62,485 nt of DNA from Clostridia bacterium (GCA_026416815.1 JAOAEJ010000090.1:1-62485), one strand, 5' to 3'. Counted from the first letter of the stretch, positions 1 to 11,316 are shown. Numbers and translations: made by a program. The notes: generated by a model not told the origin, from the sequence alone.

Positions 1-408
1 TTAGCTCTTTTATTACTTACTCACTTTTTATAAAGTTCGCAAGTTACTCATTTTAATTAACAAGTTCCTTTACACTTACACTGTTTACTTTTCAAAGTCC
101 ATTGTGTCTCTTGCGAGACAGCTTATACATATTACCACGCTGTTTTCGTCTTGTCAACACTTTTTTTATTGACTCTTTTTCCTAATATAGCTAGCAATAC
201 GAACCATATAGGCCGAAACAGCTTTTATATAATAACACTACTGTTTATATCTGTCAAGTCCTCAAAGTTAGTTAAACCTATGTCATCCTTAACCTCAGCA
301 TATTATATACTTGTAGCTACACCTTAGTAAAGTATTCTTTGTTTTACGTATTAAATCAAACTAGCCTTACCACATGCAGTATTATATATTTTTAGGTAAG
401 CAAAATAA
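1..408. other. Intergenic stretch with no gene recognised
   Basis: AT-rich sequence with no credible coding frame on either strand. A small hairpin (GTCTC, loop TTGC, GAGAC) lies at about 107-120. I see no tRNA, riboswitch or mobile element. The gene to the left is outside the window. Confidence 0.5.
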
Positions 409-439
409 AAAAGCACTAAGTAGCTACTTTAATGCTTTT
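409..439 (-). terminator. Terminator of the stand-alone anti-sigma kinase gene
   Basis: An inverted repeat at 409-423 and 424-439, read on the minus strand, forms a hairpin ending in GCTTTTTTATTTTG. It follows the stop codon of the gene at 471-920 by about 30 bases. Confidence 0.7.
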
Positions 440-470
440 GATGATCATGAACAACTTATCTTTGTTAGCA

Positions 471-920
471 TTATATTTTGCAAAACTTCTTTAATACTAC
501 AACCTTGTTTCCTTTTTTATTAAACTTAAGCCTATCACAAAGAGTTCTTACTATCATTACACCTCTGCCCGTCTCTTTCATATTGCATATATCAAATAGC
601 TCGTTAATATTTTGGTTTTCTTCTACTATACATTTATAATTGTATCCTTCTCCTTGGTCTTCAATAATAAGAAACATGTACTCATTACCAGTAACACCAA
701 CAGAAATTTTTACTTGTTTATTGCTCTCCTCTTTATTACCGTGTCTTACAGCATTTAATATTAGTTCATTTAGAATTACTCTCAACTCAAATAAACAGTC
801 TTCTCCTATTTCGTTGTATGCTTCCCTCAGATAAAATAGGATATCACTGACAGTGCTACCAACATTATTAATATTACTGGAGATTAAAGAATTATATACC
901 TTTAGAGTTCTCACGGCCAC
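471..920 (-). CDS. Stand-alone RsbW/SpoIIAB-type histidine-kinase-like ATPase
   Basis: A 149-residue single-domain GHKL ATPase of the HATPase_c_2 family. Such proteins usually act as anti-sigma factors that bind a sigma factor or phosphorylate a STAS partner. The N box NELILNAVRHGN (about 51-62), the G1 box DQGEG (about 88-92) and the G2 box TGRG (about 117-120) are all intact, so ATP binding is expected. It lies downstream of the rsbV-rsbW-sigB module but is separated from it by about 280 bases and has its own terminator. It may serve the same sigma factor or a different one. The start is uncertain: GTG at 920 or 914, both behind a G-rich stretch. Family assignment is firm; the partner is unknown. 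Confidence 0.8.
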   Translation of the reverse strand: MAVRTLKVYNSLISSNINNVGSTVSDILFYLREAYNEIGEDCLFELRVILNELILNAVRHGNKEESNKQVKISVGVTGNEYMFLIIEDQGEGYNYKCIVEENQNINELFDICNMKETGRGVMIVRTLCDRLKFNKKGNKVVVLKKFCKI

Positions 921-1197
921 CCCGCCCTTTTAACTGCACTTCTACCCTAGCTTTTATAGCAGATCCCTATTCACTGTGCATATTATTAAGGTAGTTTATA
1001 TAATTATTAATACCCAGTATCAATTCCCAATAAACATGTTAACAAAATTAAGTAAAATAGTACTTTACAGTGTACTGCTTTTGGAGACTGCATAGCTTAT
1101 GTTACTATATTTATTTATCGATACTTAGTAGTTAATGCTCACAGGTTAGGTGACATAATCGCTACATTTTTATTTAAAATGTAGTTTAGATGGGTTA

Positions 1198-1962
1198 TCA
1201 TTTGCTTAAAATCTTTCTAAACTTCTCAAGAACCTTCTTTTCCATTCTTGAGATATACATTTGGGACACACCAAGCTTATCAGCAATCTCTTTTTGGGTC
1301 TTGTTACTAAAATACCTCATTTTTATGAATTCCTTCTCTGCCTGGTTAAATTTATCCAGACTCTTTTCGAGAAAATCCCTATTCTCAATTCTTTCAAAGG
1401 TAGTATCCTCCGACCCTATTGTCTCATGGAGTTCCAGGTCATCCTCTGCATATATATTTTGATCAAAGGATTGCATGTTATAGGCATTCCATGATTCAGT
1501 TATTTCCAATACAGTTTCTTCGCTGATATTTAGGTATTTCGCTATTTCCTCTACTTTTGGTACTCTATGAAGCTCCTGGGACAAGTGTTCTCTAGCATGA
1601 TTAACCTTCTGATATACCTCGTATATCCTTCTAGGAACCCTAATTACCGATCCCTTATCACGGAAAAATCTTTTAATTTCACCTATAATCGTAGGCGTTG
1701 CAAAACTAACAAATTTAACGCCTTTATCTACACTAAAACGTTCAACAGCTTTAATGAGCGCTATACTTGCAACTTGGTATATATCCTCATAATCTATACC
1801 TCTGTTCAAAAATTTTTTTGAGATAATTTCTGAAAGGTACAGATACTTATTAACGATTTCGTTTCTATTGTCTGCAGTAGGATTTTCATTATACTTGGCA
1901 AAAAGCCTATCATCATCTTCTACCGCATGCTCAAAGACAGAATTCTCTATAATATCTTCCAT
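1198..1962 (-). CDS. sigB: RNA polymerase sigma factor of the SigB/SigF/SigG family
   Basis: A sigma-70 family alternative sigma factor of about 254 residues. Region 2 carries the core-binding and -10 reading segment (YEDIYQVASIALIKAVERF, then FVSFATPTIIGEIKRFFRD). Region 3 follows, and region 4 has a helix-turn-helix near the C-terminus (KEIADKLGVSQMYISRMEKK). I chose ATG at 1962 rather than TTG at 1980 because AGGGG lies at proper spacing before it and it follows the rsbW stop after a single base, which suggests translational coupling. Position behind rsbV and rsbW shows that it is controlled by partner switching. Whether it serves stress or another programme cannot be read from sequence. 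Confidence 0.9.
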   Translation of the reverse strand: MEDIIENSVFEHAVEDDDRLFAKYNENPTADNRNEIVNKYLYLSEIISKKFLNRGIDYEDIYQVASIALIKAVERFSVDKGVKFVSFATPTIIGEIKRFFRDKGSVIRVPRRIYEVYQKVNHAREHLSQELHRVPKVEEIAKYLNISEETVLEITESWNAYNMQSFDQNIYAEDDLELHETIGSEDTTFERIENRDFLEKSLDKFNQAEKEFIKMRYFSNKTQKEIADKLGVSQMYISRMEKKVLEKFRKILSK

Positions 1963-1963
1963 C

Positions 1964-2353
1964 TTAATTATTCCCCTCAAGTGCTTTTGACATTGATAAA
2001 ATATAGTCGTTCTTAGTACAGAATTCTATGTTATCCATCAAAGCCGTAATTATAGATACACCTAGCGCGTCATTTTCATCACCAAAAATACATTTTAATG
2101 ATTTATCACTACAAACAAATTCTACAACTAAACCCTCCTGTGACAATTTGAATATAATGCTGTAGTTTTGGGCTGTTTTACTTCCAATGCTTAGTATTTT
2201 ATTACATACTTCTGCAATAGCTACTTTTATATCTTCAATAGTTTCTATATCAAAACCTATTCTGTTTGCAATACCTGAAGCTGTGAGTCTGGCTATACTG
2301 ACATATTCGGCTTTAAACGGCAGTATAAGTTCAATATTGTCTGTAATACTCAT
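1964..2353 (-). CDS. rsbW: Anti-sigma factor, RsbW-type serine kinase
   Basis: A 129-residue GHKL-type protein between the anti-anti-sigma gene and the sigma gene. By analogy with RsbW/SpoIIAB it should sequester the sigma factor and phosphorylate the STAS partner. The N box is recognisable (IKVAIAEVCNKIL, about residues 52-64) and a G2-like LGVSII segment is present. The usual DxGxG G1 box is replaced by CSDKSLKC, so ATP binding or kinase activity may be weakened. RBS AAGGAG precedes ATG at 2353. It is co-transcribed with the rsbV-like gene upstream (30-base gap) and the sigma gene downstream (one-base gap). Confidence 0.85.
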   Translation of the reverse strand: MSITDNIELILPFKAEYVSIARLTASGIANRIGFDIETIEDIKVAIAEVCNKILSIGSKTAQNYSIIFKLSQEGLVVEFVCSDKSLKCIFGDENDALGVSIITALMDNIEFCTKNDYILSMSKALEGNN

Positions 2354-2383
2354 CTTTCTTCTCCTTTGCTATTCTTAGAGAAA

Positions 2384-2698
2384 TTATTCAATAACAAAAA
2401 CCTTATCCAAGCCTGTAATTATGAATAATTTTTTGATATTATCCTTGAGATTTAATAGATATATTTTTTTATCAAACTGCTTAGCTTTTTTAAGTGTACC
2501 GACAAATATACCTAAACCGGTACTATCTATATAATTTAAGTCTCTACAATCAATTATCAAATCCATTTGTTTTGAATCTACAACATCATACAGTCTGCTC
2601 TTCAAGCTTTGAGATGTATATATATCCACTTCACCTGAAATATAAATTTTCATTGCAGTACCTAACTGCTCTTCTCTAAAATTCAACTCACTTGACAT
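2384..2698 (-). CDS. rsbV: Anti-anti-sigma factor (STAS domain), RsbV-type
   Basis: A 104-residue STAS-domain protein. Members bind the anti-sigma kinase when unphosphorylated and release the sigma factor. The phosphorylatable serine is in the classic motif YIDSTGLGIFVG at about residue 59. Length is normal for RsbV/SpoIIAA. It is the first gene of a three-gene operon with the anti-sigma and sigma genes. ATG at 2698 has GGGAGG about 8 bases upstream. No phosphatase (RsbU/SpoIIE type) is visible nearby, so the input signal must come from elsewhere. Confidence 0.92.
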   Translation of the reverse strand: MSSELNFREEQLGTAMKIYISGEVDIYTSQSLKSRLYDVVDSKQMDLIIDCRDLNYIDSTGLGIFVGTLKKAKQFDKKIYLLNLKDNIKKLFIITGLDKVFVIE

Positions 2699-2775
2699 GC
2701 ATAATTCCTCCCTCTTACTCTTAAGCTATGTCTAAGCCCCTTTTCCCAAATCCATTCGTAATGAATATATTAAAT

Positions 2776-3618
2776 TTACTTTCTTAACAGAGCTTTAAGT
2801 AATTTTACAGCATTCTCACGATTTTTGGGTCTGGAGCTTAATGTAGCAATTTTTTGTTTACCATATACCACGGGTTCTTTCAATATAGCACTCTCACTTA
2901 CATCTATGCCGTAAAGTTGAGGTTCTTTATTATTCTGTTCAATATTTAATAGGTAGGCTTTATTTTTCTCCTTATCTATCCCCAAGTCTTCCACTAGATC
3001 ATCTAAACTTGCGAATATGCCTTGTTCTGCCAGCACACTAAAATTAACCTTATCCACTATATACACATCAATACCGCCTGCAGTGACAATAGCCGCAGCC
3101 TGCATATATTCCAATCCTTTATCAACCTGAGTAATTTGGGCATTGACTACACTAGGCTCCTTTAAGCCCGGAATAGCACTTCTAATATTTTGCTTAAATG
3201 TATTGTCATTACTGTATGCCAAATCACCTATAAGGGCTATATCCAAATCCGATTCAACTCTATTGACAAAAGGGCTGATAAAAACAAATAAAGCTATTAT
3301 TACAACTATGCTTATTGCAATGTGAGCCTTATGGTAGTAAAAGAAATTACTAACCTTTTTATAATCAATCCCAAGTCTCTTATAAAGAAATCCATTTTTA
3401 TAGCTGCTGTCTTCCTTGAATTCATCACAGTTATATCCCATCAAAAGATTATAAGCGGCTGTAATCTGATCAAAGTCGTCTGTGTCATTTTGTCCAGTTG
3501 ACACATTTTCTCTATTTTGACGCTGCCTCTTTAACAGAATACTATATCTTTTTTCAATTTCCTGCTTTTGTGCGCCTTCCTTTACCCCCAACACTCTATA
3601 GGCATTATTTATATCCAC
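2776..3618 (-). CDS. Membrane protein with an N-terminal J-domain-like segment lacking HPD
   Basis: A 280-residue protein. Residues 1-65 resemble a DnaJ domain (NAYRVLGVKEGAQKQEIEKR at the start, DFDQITAAYNLLMG at the end), but the HPD tripeptide that activates Hsp70 is absent; the loop reads LLKRQRQNRE. A single membrane helix lies at about 95-115 (IAISIVVIIALFVFISPFV), leaving about 165 residues probably outside the membrane. That C-terminal part is not recognised. GTG at 3618 follows GGGGGCGG. The gene is co-directional with the rsb-sig operon and 77 bases upstream of it, so transcription could continue into that operon. Function unknown. Confidence 0.65.
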   Translation of the reverse strand: MDINNAYRVLGVKEGAQKQEIEKRYSILLKRQRQNRENVSTGQNDTDDFDQITAAYNLLMGYNCDEFKEDSSYKNGFLYKRLGIDYKKVSNFFYYHKAHIAISIVVIIALFVFISPFVNRVESDLDIALIGDLAYSNDNTFKQNIRSAIPGLKEPSVVNAQITQVDKGLEYMQAAAIVTAGGIDVYIVDKVNFSVLAEQGIFASLDDLVEDLGIDKEKNKAYLLNIEQNNKEPQLYGIDVSESAILKEPVVYGKQKIATLSSRPKNRENAVKLLKALLRK

Positions 3619-3892
3619 TTCATTACCGCCCCCTATCTATATGAGATTTAGAAACAAAACCACCTTACATAGCTATAATTTTACACCTTAGGATATACAA
3701 GTTTAGTTATTGCAAAACTAATAAATTCTTTTATATAACGCAATAACCCTACTAATTCACTATACGCGGCTATTCATATCTACCCGGCATGCAAGATATA
3801 AGGGTTATGCGATATATATATTCAGATAATAAACTTTTTTGCTAATAACATTTGAAATTAACCCTCAAATATTAGAAGTCTATATAGTGTTT

Positions 3893-5386
3893 TTAATCAC
3901 GGGGTTTCATTGTAGGGAATAACAAGACATCCCTTATAGAGTAGGAGTCGGTTAATAGCATTATTAATCTATCGATACCTATTCCAAGACCACCTGTCGG
4001 AGGCATTCCGTATTCTAAAGCATTTACGAAATCATCATCCATCATGCTAGCTTCCTCATCCCCGGCATCTCTTTTCTTTACTTGAGCCACAAATCTTTCC
4101 TTCTGGTCTATCGGGTCATTTAACTCAGAGTAAGCATTGCCCATCTCTCTGCTGTATATAAATACCTCAAATCTTTCTGTCAACTCAGTCCTATCCGGTT
4201 TCCTTTTTGTTAATGGGGATACCTCAACCGGATAATCATATATAAATGTAGGCTGTATCAGATGTTCCTCTACAAACTCCTCAAACATCAGGTTTAGTAT
4301 CTCACCCTTTGATAAGTTGCCCTCCAAATGAACTCTTTTCTCTTTTGCGATTTTTCTAGCTTCCTCATCGCTTGCTATTTCGTCAAAGTCTACACCTGCA
4401 TATTTCTTAACCGCTTCGATCATTGTCATTCTGTTCCATGGCGGTGTAAGATCTATTTCCTGTCCTTGATAAACAATTTTTGTTGTTCCCAGTACCTCTT
4501 GAGCAACTGTTGAAACCAGATTTTCTGCCAGTTCCATCATGCCCTTATAATCAGTATATGCTTCATAAACTTCCATCATAGTAAACTCAGGATTGTGTTT
4601 TACCGACATTCCCTCATTTCTAAACATTCTTCCCATTTCATAGACTTTTTCAAGCCCACCTACTATCAAACGCTTCAGGTATAGTTCAGGAGCTATTCTC
4701 AAAAATAAATCCATGTCAAGGGTATTGTGGTGAGTGATAAAAGGTCTTGCAGAAGCACCTCCGGCAATTGTATTTAACAGTGGTGTATCAACTTCAAGGA
4801 ATCCTCTTTCGTCAAGGAATTTTCTTATAGCTTTTATTATTTTGCTCCTGGTTATAAACGTTTGCCTTACGTCAGGGTTTACAATCAAGTCAACATATCT
4901 TTGTCTGTATCTCAAATCCTGGTCTTTTAGTCCATGCCACTTCTCGGGCAATGGCTGAAGGGATTTTGCCAGCAACGTCACTTCTTTAACCTTTATGGAT
5001 ATTTCACCTTTATGCGTCCTAAAGACCTCTCCCTTTACACCAACTATATCACCTATATCATATTTCTTAAAATCTTCGTATACTTCCTGGCCAACATCGT
5101 CTACCTTCACATATATCTGTACTCTACCGTCCCTATCCTGGATATCACAAAAGCTGACCTTACCCATACCCCTTTTGGACATGAGTCTTCCGGCAGCCGA
5201 GATATATTGGCCTTCCATCTGCTCAAAGTTATCTATTATATATTTAGTTGAATGGGTTACATCATATTTAACGGTCTTGAAAGGGTCCTTATTATTTTCC
5301 TGAAGCTCCTTAAGCTTGGTTCTTCTCACCTTCAGAATTTCATTCATATCCTGTAGTTCCTGGTTGTTTCCTATGTTTTCCGACAT
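3893..5386 (-). CDS. lysS: Lysyl-tRNA synthetase, class II
   Basis: A 497-residue enzyme that charges tRNA-Lys with lysine. An N-terminal OB-fold anticodon-binding domain (about 60-165) is followed by the class II core. Motif 2 is [18 protein letters not shown] and motif 3 is [13 protein letters not shown] near the C-terminus. Length is typical of the bacterial family. ATG at 5386 has TAGGAGGAAG upstream. It follows greA in the same direction, as in many Firmicutes, but a strong hairpin separates the two. Confidence 0.98.
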   Translation of the reverse strand: MSENIGNNQELQDMNEILKVRRTKLKELQENNKDPFKTVKYDVTHSTKYIIDNFEQMEGQYISAAGRLMSKRGMGKVSFCDIQDRDGRVQIYVKVDDVGQEVYEDFKKYDIGDIVGVKGEVFRTHKGEISIKVKEVTLLAKSLQPLPEKWHGLKDQDLRYRQRYVDLIVNPDVRQTFITRSKIIKAIRKFLDERGFLEVDTPLLNTIAGGASARPFITHHNTLDMDLFLRIAPELYLKRLIVGGLEKVYEMGRMFRNEGMSVKHNPEFTMMEVYEAYTDYKGMMELAENLVSTVAQEVLGTTKIVYQGQEIDLTPPWNRMTMIEAVKKYAGVDFDEIASDEEARKIAKEKRVHLEGNLSKGEILNLMFEEFVEEHLIQPTFIYDYPVEVSPLTKRKPDRTELTERFEVFIYSREMGNAYSELNDPIDQKERFVAQVKKRDAGDEEASMMDDDFVNALEYGMPPTGGLGIGIDRLIMLLTDSYSIRDVLLFPTMKPRD

Positions 5387-5425
5387 TATGTGCTTCCTCC
5401 TAGAAAAGTTAATGGCTAATTACAA

Positions 5426-5458
5426 AATAACAGCTTACACTGAGTGTAAACTGTTATT
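5426..5458 (-). terminator. Hairpin between greA and lysS
   Basis: A near-perfect inverted repeat of about 15-16 bp around a 3-base loop (CAGCTTACAC with GTGTAAACTG). On the minus strand the single imperfect pair becomes a G-U wobble, and the stem is followed by TTATTTTGTAATT. It probably ends or attenuates greA transcription before lysS. Confidence 0.6.
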
Positions 5459-5597
5459 CTAGTCCATTATATATTAATTTAAATCTATATTACAACACCT
5501 TTTATCGATATCATGCGGTAGACTAGCAAAATTTGTTCCATACTTTAAAGCTCTTGTGTACTCTTATTTGGCTTCAAATGTTTGCTTTACTCTGCAT

Positions 5598-6074
5598 TTA
5601 TTTATGGATATCTAATATTTTAAACTTTATAACCCCGTCCGGTACGCTAACTTCAACAACAGTCCCTTTCATTTTGCCTATTAGTGCACTACCTACGGGA
5701 GACTCATTTGAAATTTTGAACTTGCTGGGATCAGCTTCTGTAGAACCAACAATATAATATTCTACTTTCTCGTCGTATTCCATATCCAGAAGTTCCACTT
5801 TTGAACCAAGGCTTACAACATCGGTACTTACCTCGTCTTCATCTATAACTTTTGCATGTTTCAGCATATTTTCAAGCTGAACAATTCTTCCCTCTACATG
5901 CGCCTGCTCATTCTTCGCTTCATCATATTCGGAATTCTCAGATATGTCACCAAATGAAAGAGCCTGTTTTATTCTTTCTGCGACCTCTCTTCTTTTCATA
6001 CCCTTTAAAAACTCTAATTCTTCTTCTAACTTCTTTAAGCCCTCATAAGTCAATACGACTTCTTTGCTGGTCAT
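5598..6074 (-). CDS. greA: Transcription elongation factor GreA
   Basis: A 158-residue factor that enters the RNA polymerase secondary channel and stimulates cleavage of backtracked transcripts. The N-terminal coiled coil (about 1-75) carries the acidic tip motif [13 protein letters not shown] at about 42-54. The C-terminal FKBP-like domain contains [18 protein letters not shown]. Length is typical. RBS AAAGGAG precedes ATG at 6074. It lies upstream of lysS, a common clostridial arrangement. Confidence 0.97.
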   Translation of the reverse strand: MTSKEVVLTYEGLKKLEEELEFLKGMKRREVAERIKQALSFGDISENSEYDEAKNEQAHVEGRIVQLENMLKHAKVIDEDEVSTDVVSLGSKVELLDMEYDEKVEYYIVGSTEADPSKFKISNESPVGSALIGKMKGTVVEVSVPDGVIKFKILDIHK

Positions 6075-6492
6075 TTGAAGCCTCTCCTTTACTTAAAGAT
6101 TTTGTGATGATAATATATGCAGTTATATTTTTATTATTCTGACGCTTTATAGAATTACTTATTCCGCGTACTTATTAATATTTGGCTACTTTAATAATTC
6201 AAACTAATAATAAGAGTGTAATCATTACATCAATCATAAATATAAACAGCACTGATTTACTTAACAGTGCTTAAGAGTTTAATTGCCTTTTTGTTTTTTT
6301 CTATTATAGAATACAAAATATTTGTTGTCAAGAAGAGTCTAATAAAATCGGTAAAATTTTCCTCGCAAGCCCGTTAAACCATATTTTCATACATATATTA
6401 AGGTTTCGAGAACTTTGCTGCCTTTTAGCACCAAAAACTCTTCTATATTAATACACCATGCAATGCAATTTTGTATATTAATAGTCTATTTA
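6075..6492. other. Intergenic region upstream of greA, with a probable terminator
   Basis: AT-rich, with no coding frame supported. At 6250-6274 there is a hairpin (AGCACTG, 10-base loop, CAGTGCT) which on the minus strand is followed by GTTTATATTT, so it may end transcription from the gene at 6493-7491. The remainder presumably holds the greA promoter, which I could not place confidently. Confidence 0.4.
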
Positions 6493-7491
6493 TTAGATAG
6501 CTATTTCATCGGCCCTAAATGTGCTATGTCTGCCTGTAAATCTAACTATTTTATATCCATCTTCTTTGAAATTTTTAGACACCTTACTCATATACCTATA
6601 ATCACACTGATTTTCCTTACCTTTCTCACTACTGCTAATTCTATGCATTAATATTATCTCAGCTATTTCTAACTTATTAAAGTACTCATATATATTGCTA
6701 TCAAGTCTAGAACATATATCGTTTGGTAAACTTATCTCCACCCCATTAATTACCGTAAATTCTCCTAATATCTTAGTAGTATTGAAATTACCAAAGTTGA
6801 GCACTACAGTCTTAGGGGCAATACTACAGCCAGAAGTAATACTGCAGGAATCAGACAAATTAATTACTAAATCTGCATTCCTCATACTACTTTTTATATT
6901 ATCAGTAACTCTTACCGATAATCCGGTATCTTCATAAAGAGCCTCCATTTCCTTCTGAAGTCCGTCCTTATCCCCACTTAATATTGTAATATATTTTACC
7001 ATAGGTGAAAGCTGTATAATAACTTCAAGAAGTTCTTCCCTACTTTTACCCTGGATAATAGTAATGTCCAGATCATTAATTTTAATACCCTTATGTGAAT
7101 AAATTTTATCCATCATATTAATTAGAAGAGATTTATATAATCTTTTGCCGTCAAAAAGCTTTTTATTGCATTCATTAAACCCTGGAAGTGTTGCTAAAGA
7201 TGATGAAAATACACAGGCTTCTATATTATTGTCACTACAGATTTTATCAATGTGCCCCTTAATTTTTTCAAGTCTGCCTTTTCCCAAATCAGATAATTCA
7301 CTCAGACTATAAGGTAGTTGGATTATATAAGCATTAAGATTAGTGTAGAGTTCTGCCCTTTTATACCATTCTTCGCTTCTTTGTGGTCTCAATAGATTAT
7401 ATATCCAATTCGAGATTGAATCCATTACCTCCCGATAGACAGCCTTTTTTTCGCGTTCCCCAGAACAAATAACTAAAGCAAAGTCTCCCAT
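6493..7491 (-). CDS. Conserved-looking protein of unknown function
   Basis: A 332-residue soluble protein without signal peptide or membrane helix. I do not recognise the family. Residues about 145-235 alternate predicted strands and helices (ITIIQGKSREELLEVIIQ, KYITILSGDKDGLQKEME, RNADLVINLS), in the style of a Rossmann-like fold, and the segment SCSITSGCSIAPKTVVLNFG is rich in Ser and Cys. No intact dinucleotide-binding glycine motif is evident. It is monocistronic: a terminator of guaB lies just upstream and a likely terminator downstream. The start ATG at 7491 has only a weak ribosome site. Confidence 0.55.
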   Translation of the reverse strand: MGDFALVICSGEREKKAVYREVMDSISNWIYNLLRPQRSEEWYKRAELYTNLNAYIIQLPYSLSELSDLGKGRLEKIKGHIDKICSDNNIEACVFSSSLATLPGFNECNKKLFDGKRLYKSLLINMMDKIYSHKGIKINDLDITIIQGKSREELLEVIIQLSPMVKYITILSGDKDGLQKEMEALYEDTGLSVRVTDNIKSSMRNADLVINLSDSCSITSGCSIAPKTVVLNFGNFNTTKILGEFTVINGVEISLPNDICSRLDSNIYEYFNKLEIAEIILMHRISSSEKGKENQCDYRYMSKVSKNFKEDGYKIVRFTGRHSTFRADEIAI

Positions 7492-7570
7492 AACTAACCT
7501 ACCCTTTATTTTAGTTGTAACTATGTCTTTTATTAGAATACTATTATTACAACACGTAAATTATGCATAA

Positions 7571-7608
7571 AAACCCAGGAAGTGTTTGAACATCACTTCC
7601 TGGGTTTA
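7571..7608 (-). terminator. guaB terminator
   Basis: A strong inverted repeat (AAACCCAGGAAGTG with CACTTCCTGGGTTT). On the minus strand it is followed by TTTTTATGC, directly after the guaB stop codon. Confidence 0.85.
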
Positions 7609-7633
7609 CCTGAGGTTTAATACCGTATCATTA

Positions 7634-9109
<1,476 letters not shown>

Positions 9110-9250
9110 TTATACTCCGAAATAAATTAGGACTATTATACTAGATAGCCTATTAAAAAGCAACGCTTTATTGATGTTGAAAGCAATTTTTGATGTACAA
9201 ATCGGTATACAATATACATACTTTTGAGTTCGTTCACTTATGGTTATAAA

Positions 9251-9280
9251 AATAATTGCTGCACGTGTACAACAATTATT
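9251..9280 (-). terminator. Terminator of the GH18 gene
   Basis: Hairpin arms AATAATTGCTG and CAACAATTATT around an 8-base loop. On the minus strand TTTTTATAA follows. It begins about 25 bases after the stop codon at 9304. Confidence 0.75.
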
Positions 9281-9303
9281 TAACCACAGTTCATATAACT
9301 CCA

Positions 9304-11067
9304 TTATTTGTAAATATATTTACGGTCTTTATTTAAATTAAGCCACTCCTGATATCCGCTAATCTCTTTTAGGTTTTTATTTAGTACCTCCCATATTTCG
9401 GGGGTTTCATCTCCCCTTTTCCACGCAGCAGCACCTGCTAGCTGGTATTTCTGCACCAGAGAGGATTTGAGGTTTATAGAGGCTTCACTTTCCATCCATA
9501 TCTTATAAACCACATTATCTTTTTTATATTCTGTATAGTATTGCCCACTTTCTTCATCCCATATTACATCGGCTTTGTTTTCCTCTACAATCTTTCTTAC
9601 TGCCTCCATCGTTATGGCTTGGCTTGTCAATTTTATTTTTCCGTCTCTCCTCAGTTCAGTCTTCCATAGACGTGTATAAAAGGGAAGTCCAAGTATAAGC
9701 TTTTCTTTTGGCACTACCTTGAGTACCTTTTTCAAGTTGCTTTCAACCCACACAAGCTGAGCAACCGATCCGGCAGTAGGGCTTGTAGACCAGTGCTGGT
9801 CATAAGCCATAAGCATGACATAGTCTACTACCTGCCCCAGAGCTTCTCTATCATAGCAGAGAGACCAGTTATCGCTTCCATCGGGGACAGTAACATCAAT
9901 GGATACAACCAATCCCTGTTCCTTTAGCAGTGGTGTTATCTCCCTAACAAATTGAGTTAGTACATCCTTATCCTCTTTATAAATATTTTCAAAATCTATA
10001 TTTATACCATCAAGTTTGTACAGTGAGGCATAGGCCAATATCTCTCTTATTAGATTATCCCTTGCATCAGTATTGTTTAAAAACTTTTTTGTCATATCAG
10101 GATCGCTCGAATCATTGCTTAAAAGCCCCCACACCTTATATCCTTTTTTATGAGCCCAATCTACGTATACAGGGTCCGCCCTATTTATGAGTGCCCCTTG
10201 ACTATTTGCAAGCTGGAACCATGTCGGCGAAACCACATCTAGTCCATCCATTTTTTTTATCTTTGACAGTTCAGGTCGCTTACCGTACATCATTTCCCAT
10301 ACTAGGTTAATCCGCCCCTTCGCCGGCTTCCAAGCTTCATTCTCTGTTAGGGGTTCGGGGGTAACATTTATCGTAGTCTTTTTTATTACAACATATTCTT
10401 TCTGAATATAGCCCAATATACCATCAGTGGTCCTGACTTTATACCACTTGTCATACTCCTCATATACTCTTAAAGTATTTTCCTGTGCACTTACACTACC
10501 AACATCCATACTTTTTAAAATAGGATAACGTATAGAGCGTCCCTTCCTTACAGCCGCATTTTTACTGATGGGTGTTGAGAGTTCTGCAATTTTTATCAGG
10601 CTGGTTTTACGATCAACTATCACTACATTGTTTTCTTTAATATACTTTATATCTATCCCGTAAAACTCACTTAAAAATCCGATAGGTATATATATTTTAC
10701 TATTTTCTTCTACCACAGGTATTTTGAGATTTATAGGCTTATTATTAATTAAAGCTTTAAGGTTATCGGTTTTCATTCTTATTACTTTATCTTTAGTTGT
10801 TACAGTCACCTTCCTTAACTTATCATCCCAATATATATTGGAATCTATATGTTTTTTTACAGTATCAAAGGAAAGTAATATGTCTCCATCCTTTATTTTT
10901 ACCATACTACCTGATGTAACATCTTCTCCTTCAACTACCAGGTTAAGGACTCCTTCTTCAAAGGCCGGTGCTATATCATTATTAGGTATAAAAAAATAAT
11001 AGTAAATAGGTGCTATGCATGCTAGTATAAATACTATTGTTATAACTGGATATGCTATTTTTTTCAC
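9304..11067 (-). CDS. Membrane-anchored glycoside hydrolase family 18, spore-germination type
   Basis: A 587-residue protein. Residues 1-28 form an N-terminal signal anchor. About 40-155 resembles the copper-amine-oxidase N-terminal/stalk domain common in clostridial surface proteins, and about 165-230 is an SH3-like wall-binding domain. From about 250 on it is a GH18 barrel of the YaaH/YdhD class that acts on cortex or peptidoglycan amino sugars. The catalytic motif reads DGINIDFE at about 353-360 with the general-acid glutamate intact. The start is GTG at 11067 behind GGGGGAC. A sporulation or cell-wall role is inferred from the family; the substrate is not shown by sequence. Confidence 0.85.
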   Translation of the reverse strand: MKKIAYPVITIVFILACIAPIYYYFFIPNNDIAPAFEEGVLNLVVEGEDVTSGSMVKIKDGDILLSFDTVKKHIDSNIYWDDKLRKVTVTTKDKVIRMKTDNLKALINNKPINLKIPVVEENSKIYIPIGFLSEFYGIDIKYIKENNVVIVDRKTSLIKIAELSTPISKNAAVRKGRSIRYPILKSMDVGSVSAQENTLRVYEEYDKWYKVRTTDGILGYIQKEYVVIKKTTINVTPEPLTENEAWKPAKGRINLVWEMMYGKRPELSKIKKMDGLDVVSPTWFQLANSQGALINRADPVYVDWAHKKGYKVWGLLSNDSSDPDMTKKFLNNTDARDNLIREILAYASLYKLDGINIDFENIYKEDKDVLTQFVREITPLLKEQGLVVSIDVTVPDGSDNWSLCYDREALGQVVDYVMLMAYDQHWSTSPTAGSVAQLVWVESNLKKVLKVVPKEKLILGLPFYTRLWKTELRRDGKIKLTSQAITMEAVRKIVEENKADVIWDEESGQYYTEYKKDNVVYKIWMESEASINLKSSLVQKYQLAGAAAWKRGDETPEIWEVLNKNLKEISGYQEWLNLNKDRKYIYK

Positions 11068-11316
11068 TGCTTGTCCCCCACTTAAGTTTTAGATTTGCCC
11101 CCTGATTATTCATTATACTATACAACTTCGCAATAAAGCTTCAGAAGTTATTACACTAAAAACCAAAAAGACCCACAATCATAGATGGTTTTAAGTTGAA
11201 AGTGGTTTTATCCAGTCAGATAAATTGCTTTTGTTACAGCTCATTCTTTGACTGGCAATCACTAAGTTCAACCTTAATTATCTATATATGTGAGTCTTAA
11301 TCTTTCAAACTACTTA

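Noticed and set aside
1162..1184. Terminator of the rsbV-rsbW-sigB operon (CTACATTTT / AAAATGTAG)
   Set aside because: The hairpin is real, but no T-run follows on the minus strand, so termination cannot be claimed.
3841..3880. lysS terminator hairpin (CTAATATTTGA with TCAAATGTTATTAG)
   Set aside because: The stem is interrupted and no T-run follows on the minus strand.
9110..9304. A 64-codon minus-strand ORF whose ATG overlaps the GH18 stop
   Set aside because: It runs through a terminator hairpin (9251-9280), has no family features and no ribosome site of its own.
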